From positions 620,001-684,000 of the forward strand of contig NZ_AP022607.1 in assembly GCF_010728725.1 (NCBI RefSeq): 64,000 nucleotides of DNA. Direction: 5' to 3'. Both the position numbers and the translations under genes were made by a program. This DNA comes from Mycobacterium branderi (lineage in GTDB: Bacteria > Actinomycetota > Actinomycetes > Mycobacteriales > Mycobacteriaceae). The notes under the pieces are model-generated. The model was not told the origin of the DNA and did not search any database. It was given only the letters and a program-made list of their open reading frames with translations. Below, in pieces: positions 16,748-25,306 of the stretch; position 1 is the stretch's first letter; each line of letters begins with the position of its first letter.

Positions 16748-17783
16748 ACGGGGGCATGCGGCGGTGTTCACCGAGGAGTTCGACGGAACAGACCCGATGC
16801 AATGCGACGAGGAACTGCTTCGCGGCTTCGAAACACGCGCGAAGATTCTCGGTGGCCGCTGGTTCAGCGACATGACGCCGCCGGAGGCCCGTCAGGCCTT
16901 CACCCGGCTGTCGGGTGTGTACCGGGACGATCCGTACACGAAGCGAGACGTAGCGGCTGTCACCGACGAAGTGGTGCAATTCGACGGTGAGCCGGTGACG
17001 CTGCGAATCTACCGGCCGCACACCGGAATTGAAGTCCCTGTCGTGGTGTATTTCCACGGTGGCGGCTGGGTGTTCGGGGACATCGACTCATTCGATGAGA
17101 CCGCGCGCTTGATATGCGATGAGTGCAGTGTGGTCGTCGTGAGCGTGGACTATCCCCTGGCGCCGGAGCATCGGTTTCCGGCGCCGTTTCTCAGCTGCAT
17201 CGAAGCCGTGCTGTGGGTTAAACGCAACATCGCGGCCCACGGCGGCGACCCGCGCGCCGTCACGGTGATGGGAGACTCTGCGGGAGGAAATCTGGCGGCC
17301 GCCACCGCCCTCGAGTGCACTCGCCGCGACATCGATCTTGTCGGCCAGGTGATCTTGTATGCCCCTCTGGTGCATATCGAGTTCGCCAAGGAGGCGGGGC
17401 TGCGCGAGTGGCAGGAACGCGACCAACGGTTCGGACCGACATTGACGGCGACGTCGTGGTATTGGGGCAACTACGTTGAGACACCGGAAGTGGCCCGGCA
17501 TCCGCGGGCGTCGGTCCTGCTGGAATCCGATGTGCGCGATGCGCCCCCGGCTCTGATTGCGGCCGGGGTGCTCGACACGTTCTGCGAGGAAAGCGTCGCT
17601 TACGGCCATCGCCTCGCCGACAGCGGCGTGAAAGTATCGATCAGGTGCTACCACCGCCTGACGCACGGCTACATCTCGCACGGCTGGATGCCCGAAGGCC
17701 ACCGAAGTCAGCGCGCGCACGACGCGGCGATGGACACCCTCCGGAAAGTCAAGCAGCTGGCCTACAGCCGGGCCCGGGCATAA
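16734..17783 (+). CDS. Alpha/beta hydrolase, hormone-sensitive-lipase (HSL/LipH-like) esterase
   Basis: Esterase of 349 residues. HGGGW forms the oxyanion hole (about residue 105) and GDSAGGN holds the nucleophile Ser (about residue 182). DYPLAPEHRFPAP is diagnostic of the HSL family. The acid Asp is in AGVLDTFCEE and the His in RLTHGYIS. It would hydrolyse an ester or lactone. The start ATG 16734 overlaps the upstream gene; GTG 16764 is an alternative. Together with the luciferase-like monooxygenase and the Baeyer-Villiger enzyme encoded convergently at 17790, it suits hydrolysis of an ester or lactone made by oxygen insertion. Confidence 0.9.
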   Translation: MRSSKRGHAAVFTEEFDGTDPMQCDEELLRGFETRAKILGGRWFSDMTPPEARQAFTRLSGVYRDDPYTKRDVAAVTDEVVQFDGEPVTLRIYRPHTGIEVPVVVYFHGGGWVFGDIDSFDETARLICDECSVVVVSVDYPLAPEHRFPAPFLSCIEAVLWVKRNIAAHGGDPRAVTVMGDSAGGNLAAATALECTRRDIDLVGQVILYAPLVHIEFAKEAGLREWQERDQRFGPTLTATSWYWGNYVETPEVARHPRASVLLESDVRDAPPALIAAGVLDTFCEESVAYGHRLADSGVKVSIRCYHRLTHGYISHGWMPEGHRSQRAHDAAMDTLRKVKQLAYSRARA

Positions 17784-17789
17784 ACGGGT

Positions 17790-19487
17790 TTACGCTTCGG
17801 GCACGCCGGCTTCATTCGACGAGGTGAGCGAGTCGAAGTCGACCTCGGTCACCGCCTCGCGGTCGCCGATCCGGAATCCGCGATAGTCATCGGCCGCGAT
17901 GGCGTCGCACATCTCGCGGAACCGTCCGAGACCGCCGACGTAGGGCATGAACATCCGTGGCTTGCCCTCGATGTTGGCTCCCACATACCACGACGATGCG
18001 AGTGGATAGAGAGTCTGCGCGGCCACTTTGGCGACATGGTCGGTCCACGCCGCTTCGGCCTCGCCGGTGGTTTCGATGGTCTGCTCACCGGAGCGCTCCA
18101 GACGCTGAATGCAATCGGCTGTCCAATCGACGTGCTGCTCGATCGCAACGGGCATGTTGGTCAGTACCGACGGGCTGCCCGGACCGGTGATCATGAACAA
18201 ATTGGGAAATCCCGCCGTTGCTATCCCGAGATAGGTCACCGGCCCGTTCGCCCACTTCTCCCTGAGGCTGACCCCGTTTCTGCCCACGGGGTTGAGCTTG
18301 AGCAGGCTACCGGTGATGGCATCGAATCCGGTAGCGAAAACAATGACATCTAGCGGTATCTCGTCCTCGCTTGTCCGAATGCCGTTGTCGCAGAACCGCA
18401 CGATGGGAGTCTTGCGGATATCCACCAGCGTCACATTCTCGCGGTTGAACGTCTGGTAGTAGCCGCTGTCCATCGGGATGCGTTTCGTTCCGATCGGATA
18501 AGAGGTCGGCATCAGCGCTTCGGCGACCGATGGGTCAGCGACGATCTCGCGGATCTTGTCCCGCACGAAATTCGCCGCGGTCTCGTTCGCTGCCCAGTCG
18601 ACAAAGATGTCGTTGAATGAGCCGAGAAACCTTCCCCCGCCGCGCGCCCACGCGGCTTCATACACGCGTCGACGCTCCTCCCCGGACACCTCCAGGGCTG
18701 ACCGATCCCCCAAGACGTAGGGAGTCCCGGCGTTGGACTGCCGGCACTGGCGTCTGATCTCGCGGTAGTTTGCCTTGAGATCGCGGACCATCGCCGGATC
18801 AAGGGCATAGTTGTTCGCCGGCAGCGTGTACTGTGCAGTGCGCTGGAATACCGTCAAATGCGCCGCCTGCTTTGCTATCTCGGGTATGGCCTGGATGCCG
18901 GAAGAGCCCGTGCCGATGACTCCCACGCGTTTCCCGGCGAGGTCGACACCGTCTTCCGGCCACTCACTGGTGTAGTAGATCTCGCCGCCGAACTCCTCCA
19001 TTCCATCGAACTTCGGTTTGTTGGCGGTGGACAGACAACCAACGGCGGCAACGAGATAACGTGCTGTAACGCTTTGCCCCTCCTCTGTGCGGATGCACCA
19101 GTTTTTCGCAGCGTCGTCCCAGGTGGCTCCCGCGATGGTGGTATTGAATTGGATATCTTTGCGCAAGTCGAAACGGTCAGCCACGTGCTTGAGATATGCG
19201 AGGTTGGTCGGCTGGCTCGGGTAGCGCTCCTTCAGCGGCCACTCCTGTTCCAACTCCTCGGAGAAGGAATACGAGTAGTACATGCTCTCCGAGTCGCACC
19301 GGGCACCGGGGTAGCGGTTCCAGAACCAGACACCGCCCACCTCGGGTGCCATCTCATACACCCGGGCCCGCAGGCCGAGCTCACGCGCCCGGTAGAGCAT
19401 GTACAAGCCCGAAAAGCCGGCTCCCACGATGACGACGTCAAAGAGTTCGACGGCATTCCCCGAGCGGCCCTGCACAGCGTGAGTCAT
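17790..19487 (-). CDS. Flavin monooxygenase of the Baeyer-Villiger (CHMO-like) group
   Basis: FAD/NADPH enzyme of 565 residues. VGAGFSGLYMLYRAREL binds FAD and VIGTGSSGIQAIPEIAKQA binds NADPH. WFWNRYPGARCDSESMYYS and FATGFDAITGSLLKLN are typical of cyclohexanone-monooxygenase-like enzymes. The fingerprint F-x-G-x3-H-x3-W-P appears as FGGEIYYTSEWP, with Tyr where His is expected. It would convert a ketone to an ester or lactone if still active. ATG 19487 has AAGGAG 9 nt upstream, better than the longer GTG frame. It is the last gene of the 12-gene minus-strand operon and ends 6 bp from the convergent esterase gene. Confidence 0.88.
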   Translation of the reverse strand: MTHAVQGRSGNAVELFDVVIVGAGFSGLYMLYRARELGLRARVYEMAPEVGGVWFWNRYPGARCDSESMYYSYSFSEELEQEWPLKERYPSQPTNLAYLKHVADRFDLRKDIQFNTTIAGATWDDAAKNWCIRTEEGQSVTARYLVAAVGCLSTANKPKFDGMEEFGGEIYYTSEWPEDGVDLAGKRVGVIGTGSSGIQAIPEIAKQAAHLTVFQRTAQYTLPANNYALDPAMVRDLKANYREIRRQCRQSNAGTPYVLGDRSALEVSGEERRRVYEAAWARGGGRFLGSFNDIFVDWAANETAANFVRDKIREIVADPSVAEALMPTSYPIGTKRIPMDSGYYQTFNRENVTLVDIRKTPIVRFCDNGIRTSEDEIPLDVIVFATGFDAITGSLLKLNPVGRNGVSLREKWANGPVTYLGIATAGFPNLFMITGPGSPSVLTNMPVAIEQHVDWTADCIQRLERSGEQTIETTGEAEAAWTDHVAKVAAQTLYPLASSWYVGANIEGKPRMFMPYVGGLGRFREMCDAIAADDYRGFRIGDREAVTEVDFDSLTSSNEAGVPEA

Positions 19488-19518
19488 CTTCGAACGCTCC
19501 TTCACCCCTGCATCACAC

Positions 19519-20550
19519 CTATTTGATCGCAACCGGATTGAGCGGAGAACCCACCGCACCGGTGATCAACAGAGGGTGCGCCACCAACATGAATTCGTAT
19601 ACGCCGTCGTCGGCGCAGTCCCGGCCGAGGCTTTCGAGGTTCCACATCTCCCCCAGCAGCAATCCCATATCACGCAGAGCCAGCATGTGGAAGGGCAGGA
19701 TGACGCCCGGGAATTCTGTTGCGCTGGTCTCCACCGCGATGTTGTCGGAGGCCACGGCTGCGACATCGCGCTCGTGCAGCCACTCGGCGCAGCGCCAACT
19801 GAGACCCGGCGACGAGGGGCCCCATGTCGGACCCTCACGCGTCTGCAGGTAGCGCGCCCACCACCCGGTTCGCACGATGACGATATCGCCGGCGCCGACT
19901 TGCACCCCCTGCGCCGCAGCGGTCGCCTCGAGGTCCTCGGGGGCGATGATCGCTTTGGGCTCAAGGTGTTCCACGCCAGCGTGGCGAGCGATGTCGAGAA
20001 GTACACCGCGTCCTGTCACCATGGCCGCCGCGGCGACTTTGTCGATTCCGTTGCAGGTGGCCCCAAAGCTGGTGACCGTATCCGAACGGTAGCCGTTGTA
20101 GAGCCGGTCCTCGTAGTACACGTGCGCCAAAGCATCCCATTGAGTGGCGGCCTGCAGTGGCATCATGATGTAGTCATCGTTGAAGCGCATTGGCCCGCGC
20201 CAGATTTCGCTGATCCGTTGTTCGGCTTCGCCACCCCAGTCGCCGAGCCGCTCAGTCATCTCACGATCGCCGCCGTCAACCGACATCAGGTGGATTGGGT
20301 TGCGGCGGAACCCATGTGCCCCGAATGGGCCGTACGCATCGATCGGAATGCTCAGCGAAAACGTCTGCCCTTTGCGCACAAGGGCGGCGGCGCGGGCGAT
20401 GGCGGCTGGCGTGATGTGGTTGAGCGTTCCCAGTTCGTCCGCATCGCCCCACCTGCCCCAGTTGGAAACCTTGCGCGCCGCGGCGCGCAGTTCCGCCGGC
20501 ACCGCCACATCGTTGCCGGGTGCCGGTCCGGGCCCACCGCTAGCTGTCAT
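19519..20550 (-). CDS. Cyclase-family (kynurenine formamidase-like) metal hydrolase
   Basis: Protein of 343 residues of the cyclase family. WGRWGDADELGTLNHITPAAI is the N-terminal family motif region (WGDADELGTLNHI). The metal-binding region reads LQAATQWDALAHVYYEDRLYNG, where His in HxGTHxD is replaced by QAATQWD. GDIVIVRTGW and the end FMLVAHPLLITGAVGSPLNP match the larger subfamily. It would hydrolyse a cyclic amide, ester or diketone. It overlaps the SDR gene upstream by 11 nt and lies 31 nt before the Baeyer-Villiger gene, so both are in the same operon. It is paralogous to the gene at 15773. Confidence 0.85.
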   Translation of the reverse strand: MTASGGPGPAPGNDVAVPAELRAAARKVSNWGRWGDADELGTLNHITPAAIARAAALVRKGQTFSLSIPIDAYGPFGAHGFRRNPIHLMSVDGGDREMTERLGDWGGEAEQRISEIWRGPMRFNDDYIMMPLQAATQWDALAHVYYEDRLYNGYRSDTVTSFGATCNGIDKVAAAAMVTGRGVLLDIARHAGVEHLEPKAIIAPEDLEATAAAQGVQVGAGDIVIVRTGWWARYLQTREGPTWGPSSPGLSWRCAEWLHERDVAAVASDNIAVETSATEFPGVILPFHMLALRDMGLLLGEMWNLESLGRDCADDGVYEFMLVAHPLLITGAVGSPLNPVAIK

Positions 20551-21373
20551 GGTCTGCCGCCAGTTGTGCTATCTCGCCGGCCGCGATGGCGCCGCCATCG
20601 CTCCAAATCGTTTGGCCGTTCACATAGCTGGCCCAATCGCTGTTGAGGAAGAGCAGAACCCTGGCCTGTTCGTCTGCAGTCGCTCTACGGCCGAGTGGCT
20701 CGACTGCGTCGTCGAGCCGCTGCCATCCATGCGCTTTGGCGACATCCTGCAGCATCGGGGTGTCGGTGACGCCCGGGGCCAGCGCATTGATGCGTACGCC
20801 CCGCTTGCCAAGACACCAGCACCGCGCCATCGTGTAGAGAATCACCGCCTCCTTGGACAGCCGGTATCCGCCGTACTCCCGGATGTAGGAGGCATGCTCG
20901 GTTACCCACCTGTCTCCACCGAGGAAACCCGCCGACTGGACCAGACCCAGAACTTGTTCGCTGTTGTCTCGGTAGCCCCGCCCGGCCGCCGACGCCGTAC
21001 TCACGATTGCGCCGCCGCTGGGGATCCGGGGCTCGACGTTTTCGACAAGCTCGCGCAGGCCAAGGAAATTCACCTTGATCACCGTCGTCGGGTCGGCAGC
21101 TCCGCTCGACAACCCGGCGCAGTTGAATAGGGCGAAGACCTCGGTCGGCAATGATGTGACGGCAGACTGGATCGATTCCGGATCGGCGAGATCAACGGTG
21201 ACAAACTGGCGCATCGGGCAGTGTGGCCGCTTGCGGTCCAGGCCTACGACCCAGGCGCCCGCCTCGGTGAGTGTTCGGCCCACCGCCGAGCCGATACCTG
21301 AGGCACATCCCGTCACAACGACCGGTCGGTCCTTGTAGTGATCCAGCACAGCCGAGCTGCTCGTCGCCATCAT
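20540..21373 (-). CDS. Short-chain dehydrogenase/reductase
   Basis: SDR of 277 residues. TGCASGIG (about residues 21-28) binds the cofactor, FNCAG replaces NNAG, and YRLSK holds the catalytic Tyr and Lys. It belongs to the group that reads GxxxSYxxSK with an extended loop before the Tyr (RGYRDNSEQVLGLVQSAGF and WVTEHASYIREYGGYRLSK), as in 3-alpha-hydroxysteroid dehydrogenase/carbonyl reductase-like proteins. It would interconvert an alcohol and a ketone in the ring substrate. It overlaps the genes on both sides (ATGA with the CoxG-like gene upstream, 11 nt with the cyclase-family gene downstream), which places it firmly within the operon. Confidence 0.9.
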   Translation of the reverse strand: MMATSSSAVLDHYKDRPVVVTGCASGIGSAVGRTLTEAGAWVVGLDRKRPHCPMRQFVTVDLADPESIQSAVTSLPTEVFALFNCAGLSSGAADPTTVIKVNFLGLRELVENVEPRIPSGGAIVSTASAAGRGYRDNSEQVLGLVQSAGFLGGDRWVTEHASYIREYGGYRLSKEAVILYTMARCWCLGKRGVRINALAPGVTDTPMLQDVAKAHGWQRLDDAVEPLGRRATADEQARVLLFLNSDWASYVNGQTIWSDGGAIAAGEIAQLAADHDS

Positions 21374-22023
21374 GTATTTTGTGGCCCACTGCTATCCGGT
21401 GTGGTCCGGGCGGTGGAGCCGGAACCTTTGCGTCCGAGTATTTTTCGCAATATCCGCTGGACGGTTATGCGCAGCAGCAGTCGCAACCCGCCGATCGGTT
21501 TCGGGGTCGCCGCCGCGTGCCGGGCCTTCGGTTGCTCATCGTCGGCAGCGTCGGCGCCGCTGCTCTCATGGCGCTCACGAACCGCATTGGCGAATTGCCT
21601 GATGATGTCTCGGGCAACTTCCTCAGCCATGTCCTGGCCGTAATCGGCCACCATGCCGGTCACCTGTGCCTCACAGAGGACGTCCAGGGTTGACTCGCCG
21701 CCGGTCCCGGCCACATTCAGTGTCAGCTCGCCGCCGACGGTTCCCTCTCCCGACGTCTCTGTTCCGGCCGCCTCGTAGGTCACGGTGCGCTTGGCCGCAT
21801 CCACATGGGTGCTGCGGACCGTGCCTTCATACCGGTATCTGATCGGACCGAAAGCGATGACAATCTGGCCTTTTCGCACCCCGTCGGCGCCACCCTCGTC
21901 AGGATGCAGTATCGCTCCGGGCACGCAGGGCACCACGGCGTCGAGATCGGTGAGAAGCGCAAACAGATCTTGTGGTGACAAAGGAGTGTCCACGCGATCC
22001 TTGATGATCATCTTCTCGCTCAT
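21370..22023 (-). CDS. CoxG-like SRPBCC-fold protein
   Basis: Protein of 217 residues. The first 150 residues match the CoxG (carbon monoxide dehydrogenase subunit G) SRPBCC family: LSPQDLFALLTDLDAVVPCVPGA, GQIVIAFGPIRYRYEGTV and GMVADYGQDMAEEVARDIIRQFANAV. SRPBCC proteins bind hydrophobic ligands in a deep cavity, and CoxG proteins tether partners to the membrane. The C-terminus has a charged linker and then PIGGLRLLLRITVQRILRKI, an amphipathic or membrane-contacting helix. No carbon monoxide dehydrogenase genes are present, so a substrate-delivery role is more likely here (inference). ATG 22023 has AGGAG upstream and lies 49 nt after the ligase gene. Confidence 0.82.
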   Translation of the reverse strand: MSEKMIIKDRVDTPLSPQDLFALLTDLDAVVPCVPGAILHPDEGGADGVRKGQIVIAFGPIRYRYEGTVRSTHVDAAKRTVTYEAAGTETSGEGTVGGELTLNVAGTGGESTLDVLCEAQVTGMVADYGQDMAEEVARDIIRQFANAVRERHESSGADAADDEQPKARHAAATPKPIGGLRLLLRITVQRILRKILGRKGSGSTARTTPDSSGPQNT

Positions 22024-22072
22024 GGTCTGCTCCTGTCTGGTGGTCTGCACCGCAACGATGGGTGGCGGCGCG

Positions 22073-23635
22073 TCAAGGGGCTGTCGGGGCGACGAGCTTG
22101 CGAAGGTCATCGCGAAGTACTTTGTCGCTCGCGTTGCGTGGCAGACGCTCGACGAAGACGACGGCCGTCGGCTTTTTGTAACTCGCGAGATGCTCTCGGC
22201 AGAAATCGATTACGGCAGCGTCGGTCAACTGGGTGCCGGGCTTGGCCACCACCACCGCAACCACTGTCTGTCCCCATCGGGGGTGGGGAGCACCCACGAC
22301 GGCGCAGTCGCTGACAGCTTCGTGGCGCCTGATGACACGCTCGACTTCGGCCGGATAGACATTCATCCCGCCGCTGACGATCAGGTCCGCTCTGCGATCG
22401 CTGACTCGCACATAACCCATCGGGTCGATCGAGCCCAAATCACCGCTGTGGTACCACTCGCCGTCGAATGCCAGCTCGGTTGCAGCCTGGTTCTCCCAGT
22501 AACCATCTGCCAGACACGGTGAGGAGACCAATAACTCGCCGACAGTTTCGCCATCGTGCGGCAGCGGATTGCCGCGCTCGTCGACGACATCCACATCGGC
22601 ACCCGGCACAGGCCTGCCGACCGTGTCGAAGACATCCTCACCCATTGGCGCGGCTCCCTGCGCATCCGACCACGATGTCGCGCAGACCAGGCCGCCTGAG
22701 TTCTCGGTCATTCCCCACCCTTCGATGAAGCGCGGGCCGACCACGCGCGACAGCTCCCGCAGCACGGAGCCGTCGACCTTCGAGCCCGCATGCAGGATCG
22801 ACTGCAGGCTGCCGAGGCGTCCCGGCGACGCACCGACGTAGTCGATGAACTCCCGCACGACCGGTGACGGCAACGTCGTGTGGGTAGCGCCATATGTGGT
22901 GACCACATCGATCAGATCGTCGACGTGCCAACCCTTTCCCATCAGAATGGAGGCGCCGCCGGTGTAGAGCGTCGGCAACAGGTGAGCGGTCACGCTCGAG
23001 GTGAACGACATCGAATTCGTATGGGCCCGCACACCATATAGCGGCAGCCGAACGGCGATCGCCTGACTGCGGCATACGTTGACCACCGAGCGGTGAGTCA
23101 ACACCGCGGCCTTCGGGTATCCGGTTGTGCCACTGGTGAAAGCCAGGATGTAGGGGGCGTCGGCGGCCGGGGCGGTGTTGTTGGCACTGGCCGCGGCGGC
23201 GGCCAGCAGCGTCTCGTAGCCCTTTGCGCCCGCAACCAATTCTTCACCGGGAGTAGCGGTCAGGCGCACATCGCGATCACCCAGCGCGGCCTCGACCATG
23301 GGAGCGACCCCATCGGTGAAGAAAAGGGCCGAGATCCGGGCCCGCTCCAAGGCGTATCGCGCTTCGTCGGCTTTGAACCTGGCGTTGACCGGAACGATCA
23401 CCAATCCGGCCTTGGCGACCGCCAGATAGAGCTCGAAGTACTCGGGGACATCCTCCATCCACGCACCGATGGCATCTCCCGGGCTGAGGCCGGCACCGAT
23501 CAAAGCGTTCGCCAGTCGGTTTGTCCGCTCGTCCAGCTGTGCATAGTTCAGCACGCGTCCGCCCCGAAGACCTATGGCCGGGGTTGCGGGAGCCCTTCTG
23601 GCTATCAGTGTCAGCGCGTCGGCGATGTTACGCAT
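22073..23635 (-). CDS. Acyl-CoA synthetase / AMP-dependent ligase
   Basis: ANL-superfamily ligase of 520 residues. LAFTSGTTGYPKAAVLTH is the ATP-binding core, EGWGMTE the adenine site, WYHSGDLG with VSDRRADLIVSGGMNVYPAEVE the hinge, and NASDKVLRDDLR contains the catalytic Lys. It would activate a fatty or ring-derived acid as its CoA thioester. It resembles the FadD3/FadD-type ligases of mycobacteria more than the ligase at 5765 does. It lies 7 nt after the crotonase gene upstream in the operon. Substrate not determined. Confidence 0.92.
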   Translation of the reverse strand: MRNIADALTLIARRAPATPAIGLRGGRVLNYAQLDERTNRLANALIGAGLSPGDAIGAWMEDVPEYFELYLAVAKAGLVIVPVNARFKADEARYALERARISALFFTDGVAPMVEAALGDRDVRLTATPGEELVAGAKGYETLLAAAAASANNTAPAADAPYILAFTSGTTGYPKAAVLTHRSVVNVCRSQAIAVRLPLYGVRAHTNSMSFTSSVTAHLLPTLYTGGASILMGKGWHVDDLIDVVTTYGATHTTLPSPVVREFIDYVGASPGRLGSLQSILHAGSKVDGSVLRELSRVVGPRFIEGWGMTENSGGLVCATSWSDAQGAAPMGEDVFDTVGRPVPGADVDVVDERGNPLPHDGETVGELLVSSPCLADGYWENQAATELAFDGEWYHSGDLGSIDPMGYVRVSDRRADLIVSGGMNVYPAEVERVIRRHEAVSDCAVVGAPHPRWGQTVVAVVVAKPGTQLTDAAVIDFCREHLASYKKPTAVVFVERLPRNASDKVLRDDLRKLVAPTAP

Positions 23636-23642
23636 TGTCGTC

Positions 23643-24458
23643 TCAGACGCCCTCTGAATTGAAACGGGCGATGGCGCTTTTCATTCCGTCTTCGCGCACC
23701 CACTGCCGAAGCACTGCGGTTGACGGGTCCTTATGGGTGAGGACATCCCATTCCACACCCTCTAAGACTGCGTTTCTGAAGCCGGCCCGATCCCACACGC
23801 GGTTGATCGCAGCCTTTTTCAACTGCAGCACGCTCGCCGGGGTCTTGGCCATGTTCAGCGCCAGGCTGCGAACCGATTCCTCGAGATCGGCGGCAGGCAC
23901 AGCGAAGTTGGCGTAGCCCCACTCGGCGGCGACCTTGCCCGAGATCTCGCTACCCGCGACCAAGGACATCTGCTTGGCCCGCTGCGGACCGGCGAAAAGG
24001 GAGAACATCGGGCCGATCCACCCTCCTCCCGTTGGCAGCTTCGGCCATCCGATGCGGCAGTCCTCACTGACGACGACCAGATCGCAACACATCGGCAGCT
24101 GCACACCACCGGCCAGGCAGTACCCATGAACCTGCGCAATGATCGGTTTGGGGCAGTCCCACAACCGCAAATACATGTCGGCCCAGCCGCGCAAGCGCTG
24201 CCGATCGTCCCACGGGCTGCTCTCCGCCGCCTGGTAGGTGCCTTTTTGACGGCGGCTCAAGTCGAATCCCGAACAGAACGCTCGGCCGTTGCCGCGAAGG
24301 ATCCCCACCCGGGCGGTGTCGCTCGCCTCGAACGTGTCGAGCGCGTGCTCCAGGTCGGCACGCATCTCGGGGCTGATCGCGTTCAGCTTCTCCGGTGCGT
24401 TCAGCGAAATGATGCCCAACGGACCGTCTTGGTGATATTCGACCAGCGTGGACGTCAT
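23643..24458 (-). CDS. Crotonase (enoyl-CoA hydratase/isomerase) family protein
   Basis: Protein of 271 residues. The oxyanion-hole segments are GRAFCSGFDLSR and VHGYCLAGGVQLPMCCDLVV. The two hydratase glutamates are absent: Gln stands in the first position (GGVQLPM) and PTGGGWIGP replaces the P-E-x-x-G loop. The reaction may therefore be something other than simple hydration, such as isomerisation, hydrolysis or C-C cleavage. ATG 24458 has AAGGGAG upstream and overlaps the stop of the preceding crotonase (ATGA). The longer frame upstream overlaps that gene and is not coding. The two crotonases may work together or in sequence. Confidence 0.88.
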   Translation of the reverse strand: MTSTLVEYHQDGPLGIISLNAPEKLNAISPEMRADLEHALDTFEASDTARVGILRGNGRAFCSGFDLSRRQKGTYQAAESSPWDDRQRLRGWADMYLRLWDCPKPIIAQVHGYCLAGGVQLPMCCDLVVVSEDCRIGWPKLPTGGGWIGPMFSLFAGPQRAKQMSLVAGSEISGKVAAEWGYANFAVPAADLEESVRSLALNMAKTPASVLQLKKAAINRVWDRAGFRNAVLEGVEWDVLTHKDPSTAVLRQWVREDGMKSAIARFNSEGV

Positions 24459-25303
24459 CGCTGTACTCCCTTGTCGGTGTTGCCCGTTTCCGGTGCCCCC
24501 GCAAATCGGGGCTCGCGCTTCTCCCGAAACGCCGCGGCCGCTTCGCGCGCGTCGTCGGACAACGACGTCATGCGCGAATTCACCGCTTCGTAGTGCAAGA
24601 CTCGACGCAAATCGGTGCCCATCGCGAAGTTCAGGCTGTCCTTGAATTTGCCGTAGGCGAATGTCGGCCCGCTGGCCAGCCGTGAGCACACCGATTCCGT
24701 ATAAGACTGCAGTTCTGCCGAGGGCCGCACCGCACTGACCAAGCCCATCAACAGCGCATCGGTGGCGCTGACCCATTCATGCAGCAGCACAAACTCGCGC
24801 GCTCGTGCGCTGCCCAGCACGCTGGCGAGCAGAAACGCCAATCCGAAGTTGCCGCTGATGGCCTGCTTCAAAAATCCCGCGCCCAACTTGGCGTCGTCGG
24901 CGGCGAATCTCAGGTCGCAGGCAAGCGCAAGGCACAGACCGCCGCCCAGTGCCCATCCCCTGATCATCGCCACCGTGGGCTTGGGCATGCTGACCAGGTG
25001 TTCGATGCTGGCGAACCGTCGATCCAGGGCATCGACCTGTTCGTCGATACGCGGGCCGATGTTGTCCTGCGCCGACGCACCACGCGCAGCGTCGGTCATC
25101 AACGCCACATCACCGCCGGCGCAAAAGCTCGATCCGCTACCGCAAAGCACCACACACCTGACGTCGGGATTGCGCGCGGCCCAGCCGAGTCGCTCCGCGA
25201 GGCTGTCCATCAGCGGTCCGTTCATCGCGTTGAGGCGCTCGGGGCGATTCAGCACGATCCAAGCCACACCGTCGCGGAGCTCAACGAGAACCTCATCAGC
25301 CAC
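24455..25303 (-). CDS. Crotonase (enoyl-CoA hydratase/isomerase) family protein
   Basis: Protein of 282 residues starting at GTG 25303 (MADEVLVELRDGVAWIVLNR). SSFCAGGDVALM and IRGWALGGGLCLALACDLRF are the oxyanion-hole segments. The usual hydratase glutamates are replaced (GLCLAL and FLKQAISGNFG), as in the next gene. A His or Cys nucleophile is not obvious. The C-terminus REAAAAFREKREPRFAG is the normal crotonase end. It starts 3 nt after the KstD-like gene's stop and overlaps the next crotonase by 4 nt. It probably acts on an unsaturated or ring acyl-CoA; the reaction is uncertain. Confidence 0.88.
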   Translation of the reverse strand: MADEVLVELRDGVAWIVLNRPERLNAMNGPLMDSLAERLGWAARNPDVRCVVLCGSGSSFCAGGDVALMTDAARGASAQDNIGPRIDEQVDALDRRFASIEHLVSMPKPTVAMIRGWALGGGLCLALACDLRFAADDAKLGAGFLKQAISGNFGLAFLLASVLGSARAREFVLLHEWVSATDALLMGLVSAVRPSAELQSYTESVCSRLASGPTFAYGKFKDSLNFAMGTDLRRVLHYEAVNSRMTSLSDDAREAAAAFREKREPRFAGAPETGNTDKGVQR

Positions 25304-25306
25304 GGT

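Noticed and set aside
19576..20646. Plus-strand open frame of 356 codons
   Set aside because: Antisense to the cyclase-family hydrolase, which has strong family motifs. No ribosome site or domain on the plus strand.
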